Below, in pieces: positions 39,612 through 50,702 of a stretch of DNA of 64,000 bases. This stretch comes from Zygotorulaspora mrakii (taxonomy: Eukaryota > Ascomycota > Saccharomycetes > Saccharomycetales > Saccharomycetaceae): assembly GCF_013402915.1 (NCBI RefSeq), contig NC_050720.1, forward strand, positions 1,054,001 to 1,118,000, written 5' to 3'. Positions within the stretch are counted from its first letter, which is position 1. Every line of letters begins with the position of its first letter. The notes under the pieces are model-generated. The model searched no databases. It was not told the DNA's origin and saw only the letters and a program-made list of their open reading frames with translations. The position numbers and the translations under genes were made by a program.

Positions 39612-40875
39612 TAATATTTATGTACTTACGCTATCTTCCATTGAAACAAAATCTAAGTCATGGCTTCCTGATGCTACATTCTATTTAATAGACAGCATTA
39701 AAGATATCTCCTTTTAGTAATTTTCATTCCAATATGTAATGCCTCTGTTATTGTGACATTTACTGTACTCTCCAACTGCAACATATTTGCATGCCTTTAG
39801 ATATTGTCCTTCAGGTCAATCTTTGTTAAGCAAATCTTCAACATACTGAAACTGGCAGTTGTTTCTTCCATCTCACTCAGAGTCATCGTGTAAATGAGTA
39901 CAGCGTCATATCGCAAAAAATTATTTTTTGAATTTACGGGTTCTATATGTCTCGAATATAGTTTGCTTGTCTGATGCATAGCCTTACGATTGCTACGGAT
40001 AGTTGAAGAGTGTTTCCCTCTCGAAATGCCTGCGCTTGTTCGAATGGGCATAAATATAGAAATACAGACGTATTTGCCGGTCTTCGACATCAAATGGATT
40101 GGCTTAAGAGTAAATAACTGGCATCGAGAGGCAATTTCCACTTGCCCATATACGAAAACTTTAGAAACTACAATTTAGTTCTGGGTATCGTTGGCGGTTT
40201 AGTAATATGTAGGTGGCATTACGCTCAGTACAGTTAACGTTTCGGCATAATTGCGGTCATCAGTTCAAACGTGTGATAATGAGTACCTCCGGGGTCGCCA
40301 AAGCACTTGTTAGACGTAGAGTTTTGCTCGATTGTTCCCCCATAGTTTCTCTAACGTTATAAGACAGCAGGATAACAACAACGTTTCCGTTTCTCCATAC
40401 ATCTTGCTAAAACAGTTAGAAGTTCAGTTCACTCAGATTACAATTAATTAGTCCACAAGAGCGCCATACACATCCATGTACTGGTAGCGAGGATAATTAT
40501 ATATGCAAAGGAGCAAATGCCAAAACTGTCACCATCACTATTCGTGGTAACGCAGGAAAAGCGTAATATTTAGAGTTGGATTGGTGTTTGATATGCCGAT
40601 TAGTAGTTTAGATGCCTCCCTTGTTTTCAACTCTGCATCGTCAAGCTCTAGCAATCTAATACTGCATGTTTTATTTTTTAATGAGAGCCCCCTATAGTTG
40701 CAATCTCAATGCTTTCAGTATTTCAGAGATTTGTCATTTTCGAATTTGAACTTTCGTTAGCCAGCGCCTTCTTTATTGTAGAAGTTTCAACCAGAGTGGA
40801 CCTTGTTATCGAATTCTCTTTAGGCTGATAAACCTTATGATACCTGTTTTTTTTTCTATCCTGTTGTATTTCTAA

Positions 40876-41338
40876 AGCTATATTTCAGGCACATTCGCAA
40901 TTCGAGTGGATGATGCCCAGTACTTGGAGTGGTTTGAAAAGCTATCAGGTAACAGTTTCCAAACTGTTGCAATACCGCAGATATCACGGAATATAGTTAC
41001 TGTAGAAGCGATGGAGTTTTTACCGGGTCCGAAAAGAATAATCGAGTTATTCCAACAAGAAGTAAACGGTGATCCATGAATGGTGGGAAATTCAAACCTA
41101 CCAGAATGTAGCTGACCTTTTCGTGGGGGCTTATATCATCACAGTACTTACTGACAATATTACTAAAGCTAACTCAAGTCAATAATATGTGCATGAAGTA
41201 GATACAGCGGCTTTCCCAATTCAAAAAGCTCTTCTTGCCAAAAATCTGGTACTTCTTTGATTACAGGTTGATGTTAAAAAAGCGACTGATTCATTGCTCA
41301 TCAAGATAGATTTAGTAGTCGCTAGCGTTGAAATTTAA
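40876..41338 (+). pseudogene. decayed coding relic of unknown family
   Basis: An open stretch at 40876-41079 reads like protein (for example VDDAQYLEWFEKLSGNSFQT). It ends at a TGA, and the reading continues at once one frame over at 41078 (EWWEIQTYQNVADLFVGAY), running to 41338 with only two internal stops (TAA at 41183, TGA at 41258). Both parts have protein-like composition, unlike the flanks, and the switch at the exact stop suggests one indel. I do not recognise the family. No start codon is visible, so the 5' part is lost or further decayed. Confidence 0.5.
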
Positions 41339-42499
41339 TTATGTGAGGGGCCAATTTCCAGGATTGACAAGCCGAAAAGGCCACCGTCCCAAAACGCTCA
41401 TGTAGAGTTGAAAGTATACACTCCTGGATACAAGTCCAAGTGTAACTGCTCCGCAAGCCCTATATCCTTTTCATCAATTGATATTTATATAATAGATATT
41501 TGAAAGAACGTGTCTTGTGCCCTTATTCCTTTTTGTGTTATGTGCCTGCATTTTCCGTGTAGTACGAATTCCTGTAAGGGTCCGACAAAGAAGGAAAACG
41601 TCGATTGAGGCAAAAACTTGGATACATTGCGCAATGGAGTGAAAAGAAAGGGACCATCCATATATGTATCGCACCAGCATATTAAATATAAGTGGCACTG
41701 CAAAAAAATACCTTTACCTGGTGGAAAATTGGCCTTCCGGTTATCAAAAACAAGTCCTGCTTTTCCAGCGTGCCTTTAGCGATACACTCAATTTCTTCAC
41801 TCCCTCATTTTTATTCAAGCGCCTTTTATCCTTGTTTATGACTTTATTTTTTTGTGGTTGTCTGTTTCTGTAAATTCAGATTTGATCGCAAGGCAGGTGA
41901 ACTGCTACTTTACTTTGGACTGTGAGTAGCACTTGGCCTATTCGACTTTGATCTTTCATTAGCAAGGACACTTTCAAGCAACAACTGGGAACGATCTGAG
42001 TCACTGGTATGGAGGTCAGTATTATTTTTTGGGAGATCCGTGAGAAACCATCCAATTAAAAGTGGCCAAGCGATTGCGGAGTATATTGAAGTAAGTCTCA
42101 AAAGATAGGATTACGGCTTAGAAAAAGTGCGACTCGACCAATTCAGTTTCCGAACATAAACGTTATGTAGAGCTTCAATCCTTGCTGATGCCACTGTTAG
42201 TCACAGAGATCTTGCCTTTGGCCTTCTAGTGCTCTACGTGAATACCGATGAAATATGAAATTTGTCCCTGCACACCGGTGCAGCTCGTCAAATCCTGTTT
42301 GTGGTTCTTTCAGATAGCCTCTTTAACATATATGCTGGAGCACCCATTTGGCATGAGCATCATTCACTAGTAATCAGTGAGGCGTCACCGGCCACATGCC
42401 ATATGTCTAGTAGCTGAATAGGGTGCAATTTTATGGAGAGGATATGTTGACTTCGGAGTTGGCGGCATTAGCATGCTCAGACATCGGTGATTGTATTGT

Positions 42500-42890
42500 G
42501 ATGTTCGGTTTTTGAGATATAGAAGTCTTCTTTTATCTATCATAGAATGAGACAAAAATTAAATGAAGTGAGTTTGGGTGTCTGGTAGAAACGCCAGTGT
42601 TTATACCCAACATTCTACACCTATTGAACCATTACAAGAGTGATGACTAAAGTATATTCACCCTTAGCTGTTCATAGCTCCTGTTTTCATCAAGCTATTT
42701 TCCTTGTCTCCCAGAATCAATAGCATAGCTTTTATTGTCTGATTCGACGCCATAAATTCCTCCGGAGTCTGATCCCTGGTTTGTAAGAGTCTCGCGATAG
42801 AATATCAGTCGGCGACTCTCTAGAGTCGACTGAAGTTCCCTAGGGCCTTACCTGACCTCAGTTCTTTATAGCATACTATCTAATTGTTAA
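42500..42890 (+). repeat. diverged LTR-like repeat, copy A
   Basis: Aligns by eye with copy B (43085-43532) in the same orientation through several blocks: GAGATATA-AAGTC near the start, GTGTTTATACCC against GTATTTATACCT, ACACCTATTGAACCA against GCACCTATTGAACCA, and GTCTCGCGATAGA in both. Identity is roughly two thirds. The TTTATACC block could be an LTR TATA box. Boundaries are approximate. Confidence 0.55.
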
Positions 42891-43000
42891 GATATAGGTC
42901 GACATTGTGAGAGAAATTAAATATATGAAAGAGATGACTAATAAGAATAAGCCACAAGACAATTGGTATGAACAACAAGTATCGTATTCTTTCTTCATAT
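42890..43000 (-). repeat. inverted LTR-like fragment, copy C
   Basis: The forward sequence TATGAAAGAGATGACT with flanking ATTGTGAGA and AATTGGTATGAACAAC matches the reverse complement of about 43440-43515 in copy B. It is therefore a 3'-end LTR fragment in the opposite orientation, which suggests nested or successive insertions. Confidence 0.55.
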
Positions 43001-43084
43001 TAATCTCTATAGTTCTGAACTTGAGATTTATTTGGAAAAAATGTTTTCTCCGGCGTTGTCGATAGTAACTTGGTTTGACATTGA

Positions 43085-43532
43085 TGATAATACTATGATA
43101 TTCAATTATAGAGATATATAAGTCCTTGATTTTCTATATCATGAATTGAGATAAAACTAATTGAACTTGGATTAATATCTGGAAAATACGTCAGTATTTA
43201 TACCTGATATTTTGCACCTATTGAACCAGAAGAGAGGACGACGAGTGAAGAATTTTCAGCGTCATCACACCATTAATAATCCCATAGAATCCACAGTACA
43301 GCTCTTATTTCGTGTTCATTCCATAGACTCCTTCGTAGTCAGATTCCTGAATTGTAAACGTCTCGCGATAGATTGTCATCCGATTTCTTTCCAGTATCGA
43401 TTGATATTATGTTAGGGCTTCATCTGACTTCGTTCATTTTGTTGTACAGACCAATTCTCTTGTGTCTGATTCCTATAAGTCATCTCTTTCATATATCTCA
43501 CAATATCGATCTATCTTTCAAAAATTTCAACA
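43085..43532 (+). repeat. diverged LTR-like repeat, copy B
   Basis: Matches copy A in direct orientation and copy C in inverted orientation. It ends near TTTCAACA (to 43532), the typical 3' end of yeast LTRs, 103 bases before tRNA-Ala. The exact 5' end is not clear. No internal retrotransposon coding sequence is seen, so these are probably solo LTR remnants. Confidence 0.55.
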
Positions 43533-43635
43533 GTTCTCTCCCGATTTCAGCACATTAACAATTTATGGTCCACTTCTTCCTTATCTTCAAACCGTATTGC
43601 TGACAGAGCTAACAAAAATTCAACAATAGAAACAT

Positions 43636-43708
43636 GGGCACATGGCGCAGTTGGTAGCGCGCTTCCCTTGCAAGGAAGAGGTCATCGGTTCGATTCCGGT
43701 TGCGTCCA
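43636..43708 (+). tRNA. tRNA-Ala (TGC), no intron
   Basis: 73 bases from GGGCACATGGCGCAG to TGCGTCCA. The anticodon loop CTTGCAA places TGC at 43669-43671. The G3-T70 wobble pair that identifies alanine tRNAs is present. A-box (GGCGCAGTTGG) and B-box (GGTTCGATTCC) promoters are intact, and a T run follows at once as terminator. Position 5 (A) faces position 68 (C), a mismatch in the acceptor stem. Confidence 0.95.
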
Positions 43709-43884
43709 TTTTTTATTATCCTTCTATAATAAGCGGTGCGATGCTTGTATTATTAGCCTTGTGTTGCTGGTGTGATTAACTCTGTCAATCGACACTACAA
43801 ATTACTGTACTCTAAATACGAAAAAAGTACAATAACAATACATGAAAACATCACTAACTAAATTTCTCTCTAGAAGAAGAGTGT

Positions 43885-44604
43885 CTATAGGATACTACAT
43901 GGGCCTTTCTTCTTTTTATTTTTGACTTTACTCTTGCCCTTTCGGCTGCTGTCATCTACAGTGGGCGAATTCACAAGATTTTTTCCCCTATTATTACTAG
44001 TTTTTGGTGTCTCTGCTTCCTTATTTCCATCTTGTACATACCCATTCGAAAGAGAAGATTTGGATTTAGATTTATCTTGTCCACCCACGCTCTGCATTTC
44101 GTTCCTTGTAATTTGTCTTACCAAATCGACGAACACCTCATCCACGTTACTTCTTTGTAGGGCACTAGTTTCATAAAATGGTACTTTTCCCCATTTACTA
44201 CTAACTTCGATGCCTTCCTCGACACTTATTTTTCTTTCGTCATTCAAATCTGCTTTGTTTCCTGCCAAGACCATAGGAACACGATCCATATCTTTTATCC
44301 TTAGTACTTGCTCCCTGAGTTCCATGAGCTCGTCTAGGGATTGACGATCAGTAACAGAGTACACCAATAAAAAACCCATACCTGATTTGATGTATAGTTC
44401 TCTCATGGCGGTAAATTGTGCAACACCAGCTGTGTCTAAAATCTCTAGATCGAAGATTTTATTGTCGATATCGATCGTCTTTCGATAGGAATCTTCAATT
44501 GTCGGATCATATGTGTCTAGATAAACTCCTTGAACAAACTGAACGGTCAAACATGATTTGCCTACACCACCGGCGCCCAGTACGACGAGTTTGTAGTCTC
44601 TCAT
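43885..44604 (-). CDS. RSR1: Rsr1/Bud1, Ras-family GTPase for bud-site selection
   Basis: From the ATG at 44604 the protein has 239 residues (S. cerevisiae Rsr1, 272). All GTPase motifs are present: GAGGVGKS (P-loop), YDPTIEDSYR (effector), DTAGVAQF, NKAD and ETSAL. The C-terminal 70 residues are polar and then polybasic, ending in the prenylation box CSIL, whose final Leu favours geranylgeranylation. Rsr1 is placed at bud sites by Bud2/Bud5 and recruits Cdc24 to start polarity. The tail is shorter than in S. cerevisiae. Position beside CYS4 and strand match YGR152C. The upstream GTG is not used. Confidence 0.96.
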   Translation of the reverse strand: MRDYKLVVLGAGGVGKSCLTVQFVQGVYLDTYDPTIEDSYRKTIDIDNKIFDLEILDTAGVAQFTAMRELYIKSGMGFLLVYSVTDRQSLDELMELREQVLRIKDMDRVPMVLAGNKADLNDERKISVEEGIEVSSKWGKVPFYETSALQRSNVDEVFVDLVRQITRNEMQSVGGQDKSKSKSSLSNGYVQDGNKEAETPKTSNNRGKNLVNSPTVDDSSRKGKSKVKNKKKKGPCSIL

Positions 44605-45070
44605 TGTCACTTTGTTTCAGATCCTACAAAGATCTGCAGTTTCTCATATGTATTCTTTCTTCTACATGCAAACGTTAAATATAATTTCATTTTTCGACGC
44701 GTAACGGAAGGCAGACATCTAAGAATTTCAACGGTCAAAAAAACGATAACTTATGGATAATATGCAAGTTTGCCTAGTCAATTATTATGCAAGATAACTG
44801 TAGATGCGCAAGCTTCCCTCTTATCTGGAATGCAATCATGTTCCACTGCATCGCAACACGTTAATCACCTAGATCAGGAGATTGGTGCGTGGATAATAGA
44901 TCTAAAGAGAACAGGGAAACGAGCTTGACTACGTCGCCCATCCAGTCGCCCTACATCTGAGTAATCATATACCGTTGACGTATACGATCTATATCGGTTG
45001 ATAAAACGACCAGAGGAGCTGTCCAGATAAATTTTGGTCTCCTAGCTACTACGTATTGCTTTTTTTATAG
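44605..45070. other. intergenic, RSR1 promoter and PITH gene 3' flank
   Basis: 466 bases with no gene, RNA or repeat that I recognise. Confidence 0.5.
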
Positions 45071-45802
45071 TCAGAATCCCAGGCCTATTTCGTCGCCTTC
45101 GTTCTCTAGCTTTTGGTGATCTAGTGGATTTGGAACTGCTTCATAGGCGTTGATTATAGGAACGCCGTTATTGAGAACTCTGTGACCAGAAAACTCACCC
45201 CTGATCTCTAGGTAATAACATCTACAGTATTCATCCTCATTTCCAGACCAATTGTCCTCCACAAAAAGAGTCAGTGAGGAGCAATTCTGAAAACTCCTAC
45301 GAGGAAGATAGTGCTCTACGAAGGTGTTCTCATCATCGTTTGTTTCCACTCTACTGTCTCTTAGCCCAACATTTTCAGGATGCTCCAGCTTATAATCCTC
45401 TTTGCGGGTCTGCAATGTATCAAAGTCAACACTTTGATTAAAATTTTTGAATAACTTGATAGTCCGTGGTGAGTTCAGTTCACTTTCGTGATCGTTGGCA
45501 TTTGTTCGAAGTATCAATGAGAAAAGTTTGCAATTTCCCACAAATGGGATATGGATAATCATCTGACAATCCGCATCGCTTTGTAAATAGGAGGAACAGT
45601 TAAATTTCGAATCCTGATCTTTCAGAAAAGACTTGTACGCCTCCATTTGCCTAGGCAATCCAAGTGTTACAGTATTGAAACATCTCACATTCGCTGTGTC
45701 TATGTTACTGTACAGAGACTGGTTTGGGTTCGTAGCAATTGGTGCATCGTGATCATGGCCGTGACTATGATCGTGGTGCTCGTCTTCACAGTGATGTGAC
45801 AT
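45071..45802 (-). CDS. PITH-domain protein with a His-rich N-terminus
   Basis: The protein has 243 residues. After a His/Asp-rich start (HHCEDEHHDHSHGHDHD), a PITH (DUF1000) beta-sandwich fills about residues 25-215. Signs are NQSLYSNIDTANVRCFN near residue 27, IIHIPFVGNCKLFSLILR near 85, and YCRCYYLEIRGEFSG near the end. PITH domains occur in TXNL1 and PITHD1, which associate with the proteasome; no thioredoxin domain is present here, so it is PITHD1-like. I do not recall an S. cerevisiae counterpart at this place. The His-rich start could bind metal, an inference only. It is divergent from HEM2 with 230 bases between starts. Confidence 0.85.
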   Translation of the reverse strand: MSHHCEDEHHDHSHGHDHDAPIATNPNQSLYSNIDTANVRCFNTVTLGLPRQMEAYKSFLKDQDSKFNCSSYLQSDADCQMIIHIPFVGNCKLFSLILRTNANDHESELNSPRTIKLFKNFNQSVDFDTLQTRKEDYKLEHPENVGLRDSRVETNDDENTFVEHYLPRRSFQNCSSLTLFVEDNWSGNEDEYCRCYYLEIRGEFSGHRVLNNGVPIINAYEAVPNPLDHQKLENEGDEIGLGF

Positions 45803-46011
45803 TCTTCCGATACTCTCTTATTGCCTCATACTGAGTCCTTTAGCTGTCTGTATATTGTAGCGTATTCGTTTTCTGTGACTGATTCACATCACCATTTGAA
45901 TTCGAATTACATATGATGAAAGATGAAATGTTTCATGTAACATATATAATAAATAATAGTTTAGTACCTGATTAAACTGTGATACTATTGTAGTGTGTCC
46001 GTTAACCCTAA

Positions 46012-47055
<1,044 letters not shown>

Positions 47056-47228
47056 CGGAATGACTCATCCGCCTATTTTTCTGTAATTCTGTATACGCAA
47101 CTTGTAAATAATAATATAATGGCTAGGTTGAACATCCTCATCTAGAAGGCACATCTTACTAAGCCCGACCAATTCTTGCAACACTCTTCGAGTTACGCAA
47201 GAGGTACACGCTATCTCCTGTACATATT

Positions 47229-47275
47229 CACGTGAATAGTGGCCTCGTTTTCTGCATCTTGTTCAAAACTGTGGC
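47229..47275. promoter_or_regulatory. sulfur-regulon sites in the CYS4 promoter
   Basis: CACGTG (Cbf1) at 47229-47234 and AAACTGTGGC (Met31/Met32 consensus) at 47266-47275, 31 bases apart, about 200-240 bases before the CYS4 ATG. This pairing is how Met4 is recruited to sulfur-assimilation promoters. Confidence 0.7.
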
Positions 47276-47470
47276 ATGTTGCCCTGTTCGCAAAGACGGC
47301 ACATATTTAGCGATCAAATCGAATTTCTGAAAAATAGTCTATCCAGAAGATGAAAAGCACAAAGAACAAGAGAAGATATAAAGACTATCAGGTCAACGGG
47401 ACTAGATATTTGCTTCAAAGTTGAGTCTCAGTGCAGTAGAAAAGTATTGAGAGTTAACTAGTAATTGAGA

Positions 47471-48985
47471 ATGGTCACAGACACAAGAACCAATGTTCTC
47501 GATTTGGTTGGTAATACGCCACTCATCGAGTTGAAAAAATTACCAAAAGCTTATGGCATTAGACCTCGTGTTTTCGCCAAACTGGAGCTGTACAACCCAG
47601 GTGGATCTATCAAAGATCGTATAGCATTGTCTATGATCGAGCATGCAGAATCAACTGGCCAAATTCATCCTGACAGAACGACTTTGATCGAACCAACATC
47701 TGGAAATACTGGGATCGGTCTTGCCTTGATTGGTGCTATCAAAGGTTACAGGACGATCATCACGCTCCCTGAAAAGATGTCCAATGAAAAAGTGTCTGTT
47801 TTGAAGGCGCTGGGGGCGGAGATTATTCGTACTCCAACAGCTGCTGCGTGGGATTCACCTGAGTCTCACATTGGTGTTGCCAAGAGATTAGAAAAGGAGA
47901 TTGAAGGCGCTGTTATACTTGATCAATACAACAATCCAATGAACCCAGAGGCTCATTATGTGGGTACTGGTAAGGAAATTCAAGAACAATTAGAAAAATT
48001 GAGTAAGTTTGGACAACTTAAAGCCGTTGTTGCTGGCGCTGGTACCGGTGGTACCATATCTGGTATCTCCAAATGGCTGAAAGAACAACGTAACGACATT
48101 GTTATCGTTGGTGCTGATCCCAAAGGATCCATTCTTGCCCAGCCCGAATCACTAAATGAAAGTAGTCAACCGGAATACAAGGTTGAAGGTATCGGTTACG
48201 ATTTTGTACCAGATGTATTAGATAGGTCTTTGGTTGATGTATGGTACAAGACTGATGACAAACCTGCTTTCAAATATGCGCGTCAATTGATCTCCAACGA
48301 AGGTGTGCTAATCGGTGGATCTTCCGGAAGTGCTTTCACTGCACTTGTGGAGTATTCAAAGGACCATCCAGAGTTAACGGAAGAAGATATTTTGGTGGTT
48401 GTTTTTCCAGACTCTATCAGATCGTACTTGACAAAGTTTGTTGATGACGAATGGTTAAAAAAGAACGACCTATGGGATGACGAAGTTCTGGCTAAAGTCA
48501 ATGCAAAAAATGAATCGCCTGTAGCCAAAAAGGATCCGTTTGATGGCGCCACAGTTAAAGATTTACACTTAAAGCCAGTTGTTTCCGTAAAGGAGTCTGC
48601 AACCGTTTCAGAAGCTATCAAAATTTTAAAGGACAATGCATTTGATCAATTGCCCGTTTTAACAGAAGATGGTAAATTATGTGGTCTGGTAACATTATCT
48701 CAGCTACTGAGAAAAGTATCCAAGGGAGTCTCCAAGGATGACGAATTGAAGGGAATATATTTCAACTTTAGAAAATTAAATCATTGTAATGAGGTTTCCT
48801 CATATAACGACAACAAGTCAGGCAAAAAGAAGTTTGTTCAATTCAATGAGAATACAAGATTATCTGAGCTGAATAAGTTTTTCGAAAAAAATTCTTCAGC
48901 AATTATTACCGATGATATGAGACCAACCCATATTGTTACTAAAATCGACTTATTAAGTATTTTGCTCGATACTTGGAAGAACTAA
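47471..48985 (+). CDS. CYS4: cystathionine beta-synthase
   Basis: The ATG at 47471 gives 504 residues (S. cerevisiae Cys4, 507). The PLP lysine is K48 in NPGGSIKDRIALS. The phosphate-binding loop GAGTGGTISG lies near residue 195, and the TSGNTGIGLA substrate loop near 77. The C-terminal third holds two CBS motifs, the first at about 365-420 (TVSEAIKILKDNAFDQLPVL). As in yeast, there is no haem-binding extension. The enzyme condenses serine and homocysteine to cystathionine in transsulfuration. Gene order with RSR1 upstream and PTI1 and CHO2 downstream matches YGR155W. Confidence 0.98.
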   Translation: MVTDTRTNVLDLVGNTPLIELKKLPKAYGIRPRVFAKLELYNPGGSIKDRIALSMIEHAESTGQIHPDRTTLIEPTSGNTGIGLALIGAIKGYRTIITLPEKMSNEKVSVLKALGAEIIRTPTAAAWDSPESHIGVAKRLEKEIEGAVILDQYNNPMNPEAHYVGTGKEIQEQLEKLSKFGQLKAVVAGAGTGGTISGISKWLKEQRNDIVIVGADPKGSILAQPESLNESSQPEYKVEGIGYDFVPDVLDRSLVDVWYKTDDKPAFKYARQLISNEGVLIGGSSGSAFTALVEYSKDHPELTEEDILVVVFPDSIRSYLTKFVDDEWLKKNDLWDDEVLAKVNAKNESPVAKKDPFDGATVKDLHLKPVVSVKESATVSEAIKILKDNAFDQLPVLTEDGKLCGLVTLSQLLRKVSKGVSKDDELKGIYFNFRKLNHCNEVSSYNDNKSGKKKFVQFNENTRLSELNKFFEKNSSAIITDDMRPTHIVTKIDLLSILLDTWKN

Positions 48986-49051
48986 TAATTTAATTGAATT
49001 CTGTACTTTCTGTAAAATAATCAACCAAGCAAGGAATACTAATATATAACA

Positions 49052-49483
49052 CTATTTCTTTTTCTCAATACCGAGAACACTCATTAATGGACCTAGTTGA
49101 TCAGGACCCAACTGAATGTTAGCTTTATTGAGTTCTTCCTTGAATTCGCTCATTGCAGTTTTCAAATCTTTGTCCATCAAAACCTTAATCATTTGCCAAG
49201 GTCCCAATGGTTTCGTAGCATCTTCAGTAACCAACCCCTTTTGGATCATGATCTCACTTACTTTTTCTAGCTTTTGCATTACATTAGGATGTGAATGAAT
49301 TCTATCCATCAACTGTTGAACTTTAATGTGAGCATCTATCTTTTCATTTGGTTGTCGATTGTCCCATGATTGTGCATAAAATCTCTGCGATTTTCTGATC
49401 CAGATGACACCTGATGACGCTCTAAGTGATAGCGGTGATGTGATATGCTTCGCGGTTGTTATTCCAGATATTCTACGTAGCAT
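49052..49483 (-). CDS. small mitochondrial-type protein, positional match to YGL041W-A
   Basis: The protein has 143 residues. The first 40 are basic and lack acids (MLRRISGITTAKHITSPLSL), as in a mitochondrial presequence. The rest is helical, with a conserved-looking centre VQQLMDRIHSHPNVMQKLEK. No function is known to me. S. cerevisiae has the uncharacterised YGL041W-A (154 residues) between HEM2 and DST1 on the same strand as DST1, and this gene sits in the equivalent place and orientation. The match is by position and size, so it is tentative. Confidence 0.72.
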   Translation of the reverse strand: MLRRISGITTAKHITSPLSLRASSGVIWIRKSQRFYAQSWDNRQPNEKIDAHIKVQQLMDRIHSHPNVMQKLEKVSEIMIQKGLVTEDATKPLGPWQMIKVLMDKDLKTAMSEFKEELNKANIQLGPDQLGPLMSVLGIEKKK

Positions 49484-49814
49484 AGGTGTATCTATTATGT
49501 GTTTTGTCAGTTTTTCAGTTTTGTTTATAAATATTCTTTAACTAGATGCCTTTTTACTTAAGTATGTTAATTTGAATCCAAAAAAACAATTGAGGTGCTA
49601 AATGTAAAAAAAAGAAGCAAGGGCGCTGAATTAAGTCTATATCATTATCATGGTGTTTTTGATATACCCGGCATTCAAAATATTCTATTTCTTTTTTAAA
49701 TTTATACAAACTGAAGCGTAATTCTACTAGTATATATGTATCAAATGCGCTTTCAATGAGGAAGGCTTTATGCTAGACAACTCATCGTCAAAATTCGACT
49801 GAACTGAAAAAGGT
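49484..49814. other. intergenic, upstream of the small mitochondrial-type gene and DST1 3' flank
   Basis: 331 A/T-rich bases. No gene, RNA or regulatory site stands out. Confidence 0.5.
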
Positions 49815-50702
49815 TCAGGAGAATTTCCATCTATTACCACAGACTTCACATGTACAAAAAGTGGTCAGAGGTTCATCAGCAGATCTTGTTTGGAGTTGAT
49901 AATAAGAGACTTTTTTTTCTTTACACTTACCACAGGTGAATCTATCGGTGACAGATCTCTCAACTGTAGCACCTTGAGCATTAAATAAGTTTTGTTTAGC
50001 AATTTCTTCAATCTTTTTCCGCAAATACTCTGGAGCTAGCTCCTTTGGATCACAGTTGACCAAATAGAAAGGTGTAATATCGCCATTTGCAATCTTGTGC
50101 TTCAAATCTGGGTTATTCCTTGAAATAATATTGGAATAGATAACACGGTATTTTTCCTTATAGCCCTTTTCCTTTGTTTCACAGTTATTCAACTTGTGTA
50201 ACTCCTCTTCGATAGATTTAACTGTTGTAAGAATGGATTTTGGAGGATGCTCACTTTCTTTCGCGATAGCATCATATAATGCTTTGATTACCATATCACG
50301 GAGCTTATGATTGTAAATGTTTGTATCCACACCATCATTTCTGCTACTTCTAGGTTTAGTCGATACGAATTTTTCTTGTTTCTTTGATTCGACATTACCG
50401 GTCGATGGGCCGTTGTTAGGTGTTGGGATATCTTGTGATTGCGCCTGTTGTAGCTTGCTTTTTTTACTCCTATTGATAGCATCCTTCCATGATCCTATCA
50501 TTTTCTTGACTAATCTGGCTATCTCAGGATTGCCTGACTTCTTAAACTTGTTCACTTCCACACCAACTTTGGTCTCTCGCAACAGCTTCTCAGTTGGAAC
50601 AATTTCTTTCTCAAGAACACTTAGTATTTGTAAAACTGCTTCATCGTTGGTTTTCGACTTCTCAAGGTTCTTCACATGAACCACAACTTCCTTGGAATCC
50701 AT
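49815..50702 (-). CDS. DST1: transcription elongation factor TFIIS
   Basis: Starting at the MDSKEV methionine (50702) gives 295 residues (S. cerevisiae Dst1, 309) and matches the known N-terminus. The N-terminal helical LW domain covers about 1-75. The Pol II-binding central domain covers about 130-235. The C-terminal zinc ribbon has CGKCKEKK ... CTCEVCGNRWKF with four cysteines and the catalytic RSADEP acidic loop. TFIIS rescues backtracked RNA polymerase II by stimulating transcript cleavage. An in-frame ATG 14 codons upstream (50744) could add a short leader, and ATG at 50705 is also possible. It is the syntenic match of YGL043W. Confidence 0.97.
   Translation of the reverse strand: MDSKEVVVHVKNLEKSKTNDEAVLQILSVLEKEIVPTEKLLRETKVGVEVNKFKKSGNPEIARLVKKMIGSWKDAINRSKKSKLQQAQSQDIPTPNNGPSTGNVESKKQEKFVSTKPRSSRNDGVDTNIYNHKLRDMVIKALYDAIAKESEHPPKSILTTVKSIEEELHKLNNCETKEKGYKEKYRVIYSNIISRNNPDLKHKIANGDITPFYLVNCDPKELAPEYLRKKIEEIAKQNLFNAQGATVERSVTDRFTCGKCKEKKVSYYQLQTRSADEPLTTFCTCEVCGNRWKFS

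Larger units (their letters stand above)
39612..43635. other. 4-kb gene-poor gap
   Basis: The longest stretch without an intact gene in the window. It contains a decayed coding relic (40876-41338), a weak minus-strand fragment with a hydrophobic stretch (41910-42101), and diverged LTR-like repeats (42500-43532) ending about 100 bases before a tRNA-Ala. The part from 39612 to 40870 shows nothing I can name. Confidence 0.7.

Noticed and set aside
39797..40141. A 114-codon minus-strand frame in the gene-poor gap
   Set aside because: It begins with GTG, has no recognisable domain or composition, and sits in DNA that otherwise looks non-coding.
41910..42101. A short minus-strand frame with a hydrophobic stretch resembling the end of a transporter
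   Set aside because: It begins with TTG after a stop, is only 63 codons long, and matches nothing I know; mentioned only as a possible relic.
42148..42170. TTTCCGAACATAAACG as a CDEIII centromere core
   Set aside because: The half-sites are in the wrong arrangement, no A/T-rich element adjoins, and no CDEI lies within reach.
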